A DNA stretch of 12,890 bases from Chloroflexota bacterium (lineage in GTDB: Bacteria; Chloroflexota; Limnocylindria; Limnocylindrales; CSP1-4). A program made the position numbers and the translations under genes. The notes below the pieces were generated by a model that made no database searches, had not been told where the DNA came from, and was given only the letters and a program-made list of their open reading frames with translations. Where the stretch lies: the NCBI GenBank assembly GCA_017882025.1, contig JADGQG010000034.1, positions 1 through 12,890 of the forward strand. Direction: 5' to 3'. Below, piece by piece: positions 1 to 6,961 of the stretch. How positions within the stretch are numbered: position 1 is the first letter of the stretch; each line of letters opens with the position of its first letter.

Positions 1-1
1 G

Positions 2-385
2 CCGTACGGCGGTCTCGGGACGGCCGCCGGGCTCGCGGCCGCCGACGCGCTCGACGAGCGCCGCTTCCGCCACAACGGCCCGAAGCCCCAGTCGAAGGAA
101 GCGGCGATCCTCATGCTCGCCGACGGGGTCGAGGCCTCGGTCCGCTCGCTCGGCAGCCACGACGAGCCCGCGATCCGGGCGATGGTCAGCCGGATCATCG
201 CGGAGCGACTCGAGGATGGCCAGTTCGACGAATGCGAGCTGACTCTCCGCGACATCGAGCAGGTCCGCGCGGCATTCGTGGCCCAGCTGCTCGGGATGTA
301 CCACCAGCGGATCGCCTATCCCCAGAACAAGATCGTCGAGTTGGAGGCTCGCCGCGAGGCGGGATCCGGCGGCCGCGGCACGTGA
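2..385 (+). CDS. pgpH: C-terminal end of 7TM-HD cyclic-di-AMP phosphodiesterase (PgpH-type), 5' truncated
   Basis: Only the last 127 residues are in the window; the gene begins upstream. The visible part contains the FRHNGPKPQSKEAA and MLADGVEASVRSL segments, then RLEDGQFDECELTLRDI and a GMYHQRIAYP helix. These are the characteristic tail of 7TMR-HD membrane phosphohydrolases, which hydrolyse cyclic-di-AMP in the cytoplasm. The Asp of MLAD (visible residue 41) is probably the last metal ligand of the HD domain; the HD motif and the transmembrane segments lie outside the window. The first 20 or so visible residues are a weakly conserved Ala/Gly-rich stretch. The TGA stop at 383-385 overlaps the GTG start of ybeY, so the two are probably translationally coupled, an arrangement common for this pair. 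The family call is firm; the exact nucleotide substrate is inferred from family knowledge. Confidence 0.85.
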   Translation, partial: PYGGLGTAAGLAAADALDERRFRHNGPKPQSKEAAILMLADGVEASVRSLGSHDEPAIRAMVSRIIAERLEDGQFDECELTLRDIEQVRAAFVAQLLGMYHQRIAYPQNKIVELEARREAGSGGRGT

Positions 386-960
386 CCGCGTCCGGGCGGA
401 CCCTGGGCCCGCGCCGGTTCTATCTGCCGCCGTTCCGCGTGGACCTGGAGATCCGGGCCGGCGTACCGCTCGCGCTGCCCGCTGCCGCTCTCGCGCGCGT
501 TCTCCGGTCGGCGCTCGTGGCGGGAGGGGCGCCGGAGCCCGCCTCGGTCGGCCTCGTCCTAGCCGACGACCCAGAGCTGGCCCGCCTCAACCGGACGTTC
601 CTCGGGAAGTCGGGCGCGACCGACGTCCTTTCGTTCCCGCTCCTGCCGCCGGAGGCGTACCCGCCGCACCCGGGTACGCGGGTCCCGGCCGCGCGGCGGG
701 CCTCCGCCGAGCGGGCATTCCTCCTGCCGCCCGGGACGCGGCTTCATCTCGGCGACATCGTCGTCTCGGTCGAGCGCGCCGTCCTCCAGGCGGTCGAGGG
801 CCGCGGCGGCCAGACCAGCGACGTCCGCTGGACCCCGGCCGACGAGGTCCGCTTGCTCGTGGTCCATGGCGGGCTCCACCTCTGCGGCTGGGACCACGCG
901 GAGCCCGCCGAGGAGGCCGCGATGCGGGCGCTGGAGCGGACGATCCTCGCCGCCGGGTGA
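382..960 (+). CDS. ybeY: Endoribonuclease YbeY (rRNA maturation factor)
   Basis: A 192-residue metal-dependent endoribonuclease that takes part in 16S rRNA 3'-end maturation and ribosome quality control in the cytoplasm. The zinc site HGGLHLCGWDH is complete, with ligands H162, H166 and H172. The upstream block LNRTFLGKSGATDVLSFP (residues 69-86) and HLGDIVVS (122-129) also fit. It is longer than the roughly 155 residues of E. coli YbeY because of a Pro/Arg-rich insertion of about 20-25 residues at 89-120, between the DVLSFP strand and the LGDIV strand. The position of the usually conserved Arg in the LNxxYR segment is Leu74, a substitution I believe occurs in other phyla. The start chosen is the GTG at 382, which overlaps the pgpH stop as GTGA; an in-frame extension back to 232 would lie inside pgpH and looks non-homologous. 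No strong ribosome binding site is seen, consistent with coupling. Confidence 0.93.
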   Translation: MTASGRTLGPRRFYLPPFRVDLEIRAGVPLALPAAALARVLRSALVAGGAPEPASVGLVLADDPELARLNRTFLGKSGATDVLSFPLLPPEAYPPHPGTRVPAARRASAERAFLLPPGTRLHLGDIVVSVERAVLQAVEGRGGQTSDVRWTPADEVRLLVVHGGLHLCGWDHAEPAEEAAMRALERTILAAG

Positions 961-987
961 GCCACGCGGAGACGCCGGGTGAGCCAC
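951..987. repeat. 15-bp perfect direct repeat spanning the ybeY stop
   Basis: The 15-mer CGCCGGGTGAGCCAC occurs at 951-965 and again at 973-987, a 22-bp period. The first copy contains the ybeY stop codon (TGA 958-960), so the stop context is duplicated just downstream. It looks like a small tandem duplication or slippage event; no function is evident. Confidence 0.7.
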
Positions 988-1003
988 TCTCTCCGGGGCG
1001 CGG

Positions 1004-1009
1004 TACCAT
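1004..1009 (+). promoter_or_regulatory. Possible -10 box upstream of pth
   Basis: TACCAT matches four of six bases of TATAAT and lies 78 bases before the pth start, inside the only gap of the housekeeping block. No good -35 hexamer is seen at 16-18 bp; the nearest candidate is GTGAGC at 979-984 with a 19-bp spacer. If real, transcription would start near 1016, just before the stem-loop at 1019-1044. This is a weak call. Confidence 0.25.
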
Positions 1010-1018
1010 CCGGCGAGA

Positions 1019-1044
1019 GGCCCGATCCACCTCGGATTCGGGCC
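1019..1044 (+). other. Stem-loop in the ybeY-pth gap / pth leader
   Basis: GGCCCGATCC (1019-1028) pairs with GGATTCGGGCC (1034-1044), giving 7 and 3 base pairs separated by one bulged base, with a five-base loop ACCTC. The bases after it (GTTCAG) are not a T-tract, so it is not a classical intrinsic terminator. It could be a weak terminator after ybeY or a 5' leader hairpin of the pth-mfd transcript. Confidence 0.45.
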
Positions 1045-1087
1045 GTTCAGCGTGCCGCGGGACCGCCCGCCGCCGCGCGGAGGAAGC

Positions 1088-1783
1088 GTGAAGGTCGTGG
1101 TCGGGCTCGGGAATCCGGGCGAGCAGTACGCGAAAACGCGCCACAACATCGGCTGGATGGTGGTGGACCGGCTCGCGGACCGGGCGGGTTGGGCCGGCCG
1201 CGGGCGGACGCGTGACGCGAGCGCCGTCGTGCAGGGCCGCTTCCGGAGCCTGGACCTCGTGCTCGCGAAGCCGCTCACATTCATGAACGATTCCGGCGTG
1301 GCGGTGCGCAAGCTGATCGCCCGGGAGCGCGCTCCGCTCCACGAGTTGCTCGTGGTGACCGACGACTTCAGCCTGCCCTTCGGGAAGATGCGCTTCCGTG
1401 AGGGTGGCAGCCACGGCGGCCACAACGGCCTTCGCTCGATCATCGACGAGCTGAGCACGGAGGCATTTCCGCGACTCCGGATCGGGATCGGCGAGCCCGG
1501 CCGGGACGCGGTGGATCACGTCCTCTCGGTCTTCCAACCCGCGGAACGGCAGCGCCTCGACGAGCTGCTGGATGCGGCGGCGGACGCGGTGGAGGCGTGG
1601 GCGCGCGACGGCGTGAGCAAGGCCTCGAACCGCTTCAACGCCTTCCAGCTGCGGCCCGCCGACGAGACGCGGACCGCGCCGCCCGGCGAGGTCGATGGGC
1701 CGCCCGGCGCCGACGGCGTCCGTCGGACCCGGACCGGTTGGCGGCGGACCCGGCCGGGCGGCCCGGACGAGCCCGTCCCTTGA
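1088..1783 (+). CDS. pth: Peptidyl-tRNA hydrolase
   Basis: A 231-residue cytoplasmic enzyme that releases the peptide from peptidyl-tRNAs dropped by ribosomes. The bacterial Pth signature is complete: GLGNPG (6-11, with N9), TRHNIGW with catalytic H19, TFMNDSG with N67, VVTDDFSLPFG with D92 in the place of the E. coli active-site Asp93, and GGHNGLRSI with N113. The conserved fold ends near SNRFNAF; the remaining 45 or so residues are a Pro/Gly/Arg-rich tail that looks disordered and explains the extra length over the usual 185-200 residues. The GTG at 1088 is chosen because GGAGGA (1079-1084) lies just upstream and the VKVVVGLGNPG strand begins there; an upstream GTG at 1052 would add 12 Pro/Arg-rich residues. 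The mfd start follows immediately, so the two are likely co-transcribed. Confidence 0.95.
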   Translation: MKVVVGLGNPGEQYAKTRHNIGWMVVDRLADRAGWAGRGRTRDASAVVQGRFRSLDLVLAKPLTFMNDSGVAVRKLIARERAPLHELLVVTDDFSLPFGKMRFREGGSHGGHNGLRSIIDELSTEAFPRLRIGIGEPGRDAVDHVLSVFQPAERQRLDELLDAAADAVEAWARDGVSKASNRFNAFQLRPADETRTAPPGEVDGPPGADGVRRTRTGWRRTRPGGPDEPVP

Positions 1784-1785
1784 GC

Positions 1786-4700
1786 GTGCGCCGGGTCGGC
1801 AATGCTGCTCCGGGTGCCGACCGGCTCGGCGCCGCCGGAACCCGCCTGGCACCCGATGACGGCCGCGGTGCCCGGCGGCGGATCCCGGACCTCGCGGTCC
1901 TGCCGCCGCTCCTCCACGGCACGCCGCCCTTCCGGGCGCTGAGCGGCACGCTGGGACCCGGCGGCTCCGCGCCCGGTCCCCGGGGCCGGCACGCGGCCGT
2001 GACCGCGGTTCCCCACGGCGCCAAGACATTCCTCGCGGCCGCGCTGGCCCTTGCCGGCGGGGAGCGGGTCTGCTGGATCGCCCGGGACGCGGAGATCGGC
2101 GACCGCGTCGCGGACGAGCTAGTGGCGTGGATCGGCGATCCCGCCGCCGTGGCTGTCCTGGAGCCGCGGTCGGCACTCGCATATGAGCGGAGCGAGCTGG
2201 TCCGCGACGAGTCCGCGGCACGCGTCGCGGCGCTGGCCGCGTGGCGTGCCGGGCGAGCCCGGGTGCTCGTGGCCTCCGTCCAGGCGCTCCTCCAGCCGAC
2301 CCTCGGTCAGGACGACCTGCCGGCCGCGCCGCGCGCGATCCGGACCGGGGACCGGCAGGCCCAGGGTGCACTCCTCGCGGAGCTCCTCAGGCTGGGCTAC
2401 GAGCCGGTCATCGAGGTTGCCGGGCGCGGCGAGTTCGTGCGTCGGGGCGGCCTGGTGGACATCTTCGCCGCAGGCGCCGACCTGCCCGTCCGGATCGAGT
2501 TCTTCGGCGACGAGATCGCCAGCCTCCGCCACTTCGACCCGACCGACCAGCGCACGGTCGGGCCGGCCGAGGCCATCGACCTGCTGCCCGCCAGCGAGTT
2601 CCTCCTCCCCGCCGAGGGCCCGGCGGGAATCCGGGCGCGGCTCGGGCGGCTCGCCACGCAGCTCCCGGATCGCCTCGCCGCCGACCTCGCCCATTTCGAG
2701 GGAGCCGACGAGCAGGCGCCCGTGGTGGCCGGCGGGACCCGCGCCTTGGAAGCCGGGGACGCGGCCGAGGTCTGGGCCGCGATCCTCTGCCCCGCCTCCG
2801 GGATCGACCATCTCCCGCCCGAGACGCTCCTCGTCCTCGACGAACCCGGCGACGTTGCCTCCGCGGCCGAGTTCCTCTGGGAACAGGCCGCGGAGCGGCG
2901 GCGCGACCTGATTGCCGCGGGCGAGCTCCCCGGGGAGTGGCCGGACGCGTACGTCGGGCCCCGCGACTGGGAGGCGCGCCTCGTCCGCGGCCGAACGCTG
3001 GAGCTGACCTGGGAGTCCGGGCCCGTGGAGGCGCTCGGCGGCGAGGCCGCAACCGAGGACCCGTTCGGCTGGCGCGAGCCGATGCTGCCGCCCGGCCGGA
3101 GCGCCAGCCTCCCGCGTGCCATCGAGCGCTGGCGCGCGGGCCGGCCCGCCACCGTCCCGATCGCGGAGGAGGAAGCCGAGGACGACCGGCCGGCGATCCC
3201 CCCGGGGATCGTGGCATCGCGCCGGGCGCCGGGGGCCGGGCGTTCGCCGGCGCCGCGGATCGTGATCGCCTCGGACCAGGCACCCCGGCTGTCGGAGCTG
3301 CTCGGCGAGGCGGGGATCCCGGCGGGTGTCACGTTCCACCCCGCGGCCGCGCCGCCGCCCGGTGCCGTGACGCTCGTCGGGCGCAGCCTGAACGCCGGGT
3401 TCGCCGGAGGGCCGGACGGCCTCGTGCTGATCACGGACCGCGAGCTCTTCGGGGCGGTGCGCGTCCGCCGGCCGAAGGCCCTTCGACGCGTCGTGCCGCG
3501 CGACATCCTGGAGCGCCTCACCGCGGGCGACCTCGTCGTCCACGTCGACCACGGGATCGGCCGCTACGAACGGATGCTCCGACGCGGCAGCGACGGTGAG
3601 GAGCGGGACTACCTGGAGATCGGCTTCGCGGGCACGGACCGGATCTTCGTGCCGGTTGAGCAGATCGCTCGCATCAGCCGCTACGCGGGGGCGGAGCGGC
3701 CCGGCCTCTCGAAGCTGGGTGGCGGTGAGTGGGCCCGGACCAAGGCCCGCGTTCGCAAGGCGGTCTCGGACCTGGCCGAGGAGCTCCTGGAGCTCTACGC
3801 CGCGCGTGCCGCCGCGGAGGGCCACGCGTTCGCACCCGACACGCCCTGGCAGCAGGAGCTCGAGGCCTCGTTCCCATACGAGGAGACCCCGGACCAGCAG
3901 CGAGCCATCGTGGACGTGAAGGGGGACATGGAAGCCGGCCGGCCGATGGACCGGGTGGTCGTGGGCGACGTGGGCTACGGCAAGACGGAGGTTGCCCTGC
4001 GGGCTGCGTTCAAGGCGATCCAGGACGGCCGGCAGGTGGCGGTCCTCGTCCCGACAACCGTCCTCGCCGACCAGCACCTGCGGACGTTCACCCAGCGTTT
4101 CGCGGCCTTCCCCACCACGGTCCGGATGCTCTCGCGGTCCGTCCCGCCGCGCGAGCAGCAGGCGACGCTCGCCGGGCTGGCCGCCGGGTCGGTCGACCTC
4201 GTCGTGGGGACCCATCGGCTCCTCTCGAAGGACGTTCGGATCCGCGACCTCGGCCTCCTGGTCGTGGACGAGGAGCAGCGCTTCGGGGTCGCCGCGAAAG
4301 AGCGCCTCAAGCAGCTGCGCCGCGAGGTCGACGTCCTGACGCTGTCCGCGACCCCGATCCCGCGCACGCTCAACCTCGCGCTCGTCGGCGTCCGGGACCT
4401 TTCCGTCATCGAGACGCCGCCCGAGGATCGCCTGCCGATCCAGACGCGCGTCGCCGAAGCGTCCGCGGGGCTCGTCAAGGACGCCATCCTGCGCGAGCTG
4501 GATCGCGGCGGGCAGGTCTTCTACGTCCACAACCGGGTCGAGACGATCGAGGCGCAGGCGGACCAGCTCCGCCGGCTCCTGCCCGGCGCGCGGATCGTGG
4601 TTGGCCACGGGCAGATGGACGAACGGCTCCTCGAGAGCGTCATGCGCACGTTCGCCGGCGGCCAGGCGGACGTCCTGGTGTGCACCACGATCATCGAGTC

Positions 4701-5586
4701 CGGGCTGGACATCCCGAACGCGAACACGATCGTCATCGACCGCGCCGACGCGCTGGGCCTGGCCCAGCTCTACCAGCTCCGCGGCCGGGTGGGGCGGAGT
4801 TCGCGGCGGGCCTACGCGTACCTGCTCTACCGCCGCCGCGACCGCCTCTCCGACGAGGCGCGCAAGCGTCTCCAGGCGATCTTCAACGCCTCCGAGCTGG
4901 GTGCGGGCTTCCAGATCGCGCTCTCCGACCTGGAGATCCGCGGCGCCGGCAACATCCTGGGCGGCGAGCAGTCGGGGCACATGGCCGCGGTCGGCTTCGA
5001 TCTCTATACGAGGCTGCTCGCCGAGGCCGTGGAGGAGCGCAAGGCGACCTGGGAGGGCCGCGCCCCGACGCTCGCCCCGGCAGGGGCAACGGTGGACCTC
5101 CCCGTGGACGCCCACCTCCCGGACGCATACGTTCCCGACGAGGCAGCAAAGCTCGAGCTCTACCGGCGGCTGGCGCGCGCCCGAACGCCGGGCGACCTCG
5201 CGGCGTTCCGGCAGGAGGTGGCCGACCGGTTCGGGCCGATGCCGCCAACGGTCCTCCGGCTCGTGGAGGTCGCCGAGCTGCGCCTCGCCGCGGAAGCGGC
5301 CGGGATCACGTCGCTGGCCCGCGAGGAGGGCCAGCTCGTGGTCCGCTTCGGGTCGGGGCTCTCCCGGGGGGAGGCGATGCGCCTGATCGCCGGCGCGCCG
5401 CTTCCCGGGGTGCGGCCGGGGGACGTTACGTTCGCGGCGAGCCAGGTCCGGATCCGGATCCCACGCGACGCGGCCCGTGCGTGGGTGCTTACCCAGGCGA
5501 TCGTGACCCGCGTGGCCGCGGCCCGCGGCTCGTCCGCTGCGGATCAGCCCTCGCCCGCGGCGTCTGCGCCGGCCCGGAACCGGTAG
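1786..5586 (+). CDS. mfd: Transcription-repair coupling factor Mfd
   Basis: About 1266 residues. This ATP-driven DNA translocase pushes stalled RNA polymerase off lesions and recruits UvrA. An N-terminal UvrB-like module includes VRRGGLVDIF at about 218-227 and the VRIEFFGDEI and DLLPASEFLLP blocks. A long, less conserved Pro/Arg-rich linker follows, then the CarD-like RNA polymerase-interaction domain with VVHVDHGIGRYERM (H586, H589). The translocase has Walker A GDVGYGKTE (K733), the DEEQRFG box (D828-G834), the TLSATPIPRTL motif and QLRGRVGR (997-1004). The C-terminal TRCF domain runs from HLPDAYVPDEAAKLELYRR. All motifs are intact. The start is uncertain by two codons: GTG 1786, or TTG 1780, which overlaps the pth stop as TTGA. 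Neither has a strong ribosome binding site. An in-frame extension into pth has no homology value. Confidence 0.95.
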   Translation: MRRVGNAAPGADRLGAAGTRLAPDDGRGARRRIPDLAVLPPLLHGTPPFRALSGTLGPGGSAPGPRGRHAAVTAVPHGAKTFLAAALALAGGERVCWIARDAEIGDRVADELVAWIGDPAAVAVLEPRSALAYERSELVRDESAARVAALAAWRAGRARVLVASVQALLQPTLGQDDLPAAPRAIRTGDRQAQGALLAELLRLGYEPVIEVAGRGEFVRRGGLVDIFAAGADLPVRIEFFGDEIASLRHFDPTDQRTVGPAEAIDLLPASEFLLPAEGPAGIRARLGRLATQLPDRLAADLAHFEGADEQAPVVAGGTRALEAGDAAEVWAAILCPASGIDHLPPETLLVLDEPGDVASAAEFLWEQAAERRRDLIAAGELPGEWPDAYVGPRDWEARLVRGRTLELTWESGPVEALGGEAATEDPFGWREPMLPPGRSASLPRAIERWRAGRPATVPIAEEEAEDDRPAIPPGIVASRRAPGAGRSPAPRIVIASDQAPRLSELLGEAGIPAGVTFHPAAAPPPGAVTLVGRSLNAGFAGGPDGLVLITDRELFGAVRVRRPKALRRVVPRDILERLTAGDLVVHVDHGIGRYERMLRRGSDGEERDYLEIGFAGTDRIFVPVEQIARISRYAGAERPGLSKLGGGEWARTKARVRKAVSDLAEELLELYAARAAAEGHAFAPDTPWQQELEASFPYEETPDQQRAIVDVKGDMEAGRPMDRVVVGDVGYGKTEVALRAAFKAIQDGRQVAVLVPTTVLADQHLRTFTQRFAAFPTTVRMLSRSVPPREQQATLAGLAAGSVDLVVGTHRLLSKDVRIRDLGLLVVDEEQRFGVAAKERLKQLRREVDVLTLSATPIPRTLNLALVGVRDLSVIETPPEDRLPIQTRVAEASAGLVKDAILRELDRGGQVFYVHNRVETIEAQADQLRRLLPGARIVVGHGQMDERLLESVMRTFAGGQADVLVCTTIIESGLDIPNANTIVIDRADALGLAQLYQLRGRVGRSSRRAYAYLLYRRRDRLSDEARKRLQAIFNASELGAGFQIALSDLEIRGAGNILGGEQSGHMAAVGFDLYTRLLAEAVEERKATWEGRAPTLAPAGATVDLPVDAHLPDAYVPDEAAKLELYRRLARARTPGDLAAFRQEVADRFGPMPPTVLRLVEVAELRLAAEAAGITSLAREEGQLVVRFGSGLSRGEAMRLIAGAPLPGVRPGDVTFAASQVRIRIPRDAARAWVLTQAIVTRVAAARGSSAADQPSPAASAPARNR

Positions 5587-5597
5587 CCCGTCATGGC

Positions 5598-5637
5598 CCC
5601 GGATCGCGAGTCTCGCCGGGCGTCCGGTGGATCCGGG
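5598..5637. terminator. Inverted repeat between convergent mfd and ACR3 genes, possible bidirectional terminator
   Basis: CCCGGATC (5598-5605) and GATCCGGG (5630-5637) are perfect 8-bp complements. Within the loop, GCGA and TCGC around 5606-5616 can form a small inner hairpin. The element fills most of the 65-bp gap between the mfd stop and the stop of the convergent permease gene. On the plus strand it is followed by CTTAGG, so there is no strong T-tract; termination strength is uncertain. Confidence 0.4.
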
Positions 5638-5651
5638 CTTAGGACAGACCG

Positions 5652-6749
5652 CTACTTCGGCTCGAACGCGGTCGCGGTCGCCCCGGCGGCCGGTTCGGCC
5701 GTCGTCCCGCCGAAGAGGCGGGGTCGGAGGCGCATCGCGGCCCAGACGAGCGTCAGCATCACCGGGACCTCGATGAGCGGCCCGACGACGGTGGCCAGGG
5801 CGACGGTCGGCGAGAAGGCGGTGATCGCGATCGCGATGGCGATCTCGAAGTCCCGCCCGGTCGAGTTGAAGGCGACGGCGACCGCGTCCTCGTAGGAGAA
5901 GCCGAGCCGGGCCCCGATGAGATACACGACCGTGAATATCGTGAAGAAGAAGATCGCCATCGGGACGGCCATCTCGACGACGATCTGCGGACGCTGGAGG
6001 ATGAGGTCGCCCTTGAGCGCGAACATCACGATGAGCGTGAAGAGCAGGCCGAGGATCGAGAGGGCGTTCAGGCCGGGCTTCAGGCGCTCCATCGCGGCCT
6101 CGCCGCCCCGGCGCACGACCGCCTGACGGGTGAGCACGCCGGCGACGAGCGGGAGACCGAGGTAGAGGATGACGCTCTCGGCGACGACCCAGACATCGAA
6201 GCTCACGTCCCCGATGAGGAGTCGCGCGTAGACCGGGATGAGCAGCATCTGGGCGACCGAGTTAAGGGCGACGAAGACGAGCGCCATCGGGACGTTCCCC
6301 TTCGCGAGGTAGGTGAAGATGATCACCATCGCGATGCACGGCGCGAGGCCGTAGAGGATGAGCCCGGTCCGCAGCTCCGGGTCGGCGACGAAGATGTTCG
6401 CCAGCAGGAGCATGAAGAACGGCGCGAGCGCGAAGTTGAAGAACAGGACCGTCCCGAGCTGGCGAGGCGAGCGGAATGCCTGCCCGACCTCGGTCAGCCG
6501 GACGTTCGTCATCGCCGGATACATCATCGCGAACAGGCCGATCGGGACGCCGAGGCTGATCGCGTTCGCGACCGTCGGCTCGAACGTCCCGCCGGCGATG
6601 GCCTTGAGCGCCTCGATCGGCGGGGTCAGGGTGAAGTCGGAGATCGAGAGGACGTTCCCGACCGCGATCCCGATTGTCATGCTGACGACGACGAAGATCG
6701 GCAGGAGCCGGAAGTCCTCGAGCCGAGCGAGCAGCCCGCGGCCGTTCAT
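5652..6749 (-). CDS. acr3: ACR3-family arsenite/antimonite efflux permease
   Basis: A 365-residue, roughly ten-span inner-membrane permease of the ACR3 (arsenical resistance-3) family in the bile-acid/arsenite transporter superfamily, expected to export arsenite using the proton gradient. Diagnostic segments are GLAPCIAMVIIFTYLAKGN (134-152) with C138, ALNSVAQMLLIPVY (161-174), and FEIAIAIAI with E302 followed by VVGPLIEVPVMLTLVW. The Cys and Glu correspond to the pair reported as essential in characterised Acr3 proteins. One deviation: the segment before the Glu reads NSTGRDFE rather than the common ASNNFE, which suggests a divergent subgroup. The ATG at 6749 overlaps the stop of the small upstream gene (ATGA) and has its own AGAGGA ribosome binding site at 6756-6761, 6 bases upstream. 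No arsR, arsC or arsM is adjacent. The transporter family is firm; the metalloid substrate is inferred. Confidence 0.88.
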   Translation of the reverse strand: MNGRGLLARLEDFRLLPIFVVVSMTIGIAVGNVLSISDFTLTPPIEALKAIAGGTFEPTVANAISLGVPIGLFAMMYPAMTNVRLTEVGQAFRSPRQLGTVLFFNFALAPFFMLLLANIFVADPELRTGLILYGLAPCIAMVIIFTYLAKGNVPMALVFVALNSVAQMLLIPVYARLLIGDVSFDVWVVAESVILYLGLPLVAGVLTRQAVVRRGGEAAMERLKPGLNALSILGLLFTLIVMFALKGDLILQRPQIVVEMAVPMAIFFFTIFTVVYLIGARLGFSYEDAVAVAFNSTGRDFEIAIAIAITAFSPTVALATVVGPLIEVPVMLTLVWAAMRLRPRLFGGTTAEPAAGATATAFEPK

Positions 6750-6925
6750 CGGCTTTCCTCTTGCGGTTCGGTGATCGCGGATCGAACAGCCATCCCACAG
6801 CAGCCGGCGATGCGATCGATGCCTCGATCGGGACGCGCCACCCGCTGGAGCGCGACGTTCGCCCCGACGAGCAGCAGGGCGCCGACAATCATCGAGAGCA
6901 GGACGACGAAGTCCGGGGAGGTCAC
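6746..6925 (-). CDS. Small single-span membrane protein with Cys-Cys pair, coupled to the ACR3 gene
   Basis: A 59-residue protein I do not recognise as a named family. Residues 7-27 (VVLLSMIVGALLLVGANVAL region) form one clear transmembrane helix. It is followed by a basic stretch QRVARPDRGIDR, which by the positive-inside rule puts the C-terminus in the cytoplasm, and then GCCGMAVRSAI with vicinal C42-C43. Its stop overlaps the ATG of the ACR3 gene, so it is probably co-translated and may assist the transporter; that role is inference. The GTG at 6925 is chosen because a -35/-10 pair ends 7 bases upstream, implying a leaderless message, and no ribosome binding site is seen. An ATG at 6982 would add 19 residues and lie upstream of that promoter; a TTG at 7069 would add 48. 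Confidence 0.6.
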   Translation of the reverse strand: MTSPDFVVLLSMIVGALLLVGANVALQRVARPDRGIDRIAGCCGMAVRSAITEPQEESR

Positions 6926-6932
6926 TTCGGCG

Positions 6933-6961
6933 AGGCTAGGGCTTCGAGTTGCGAAGGTCAA
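6933..6961 (-). promoter_or_regulatory. Candidate sigma-70-type promoter for a leaderless transcript of the small-ORF/ACR3 operon
   Basis: On the minus strand TTGACC (6961-6956, five of six to TTGACA) is followed after exactly 17 bases by TAGCCT (6938-6933, three of six to TATAAT, with first, second and last bases matching). Seven bases later comes the in-frame GTG at 6925, where transcription would be expected to start. Confidence 0.45.

Noticed and set aside
587..2371. Minus-strand open frame across ybeY, pth and the mfd start
   Set aside because: It crosses three well-supported plus-strand genes, and its sequence is low-complexity Arg/Pro/Gly.
2119..5115. Very long open frame on the minus strand opposite mfd
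   Set aside because: It is antisense to an intact, motif-complete mfd. Its product is compositionally biased with no recognisable domain, as expected from GC-rich third codon positions.
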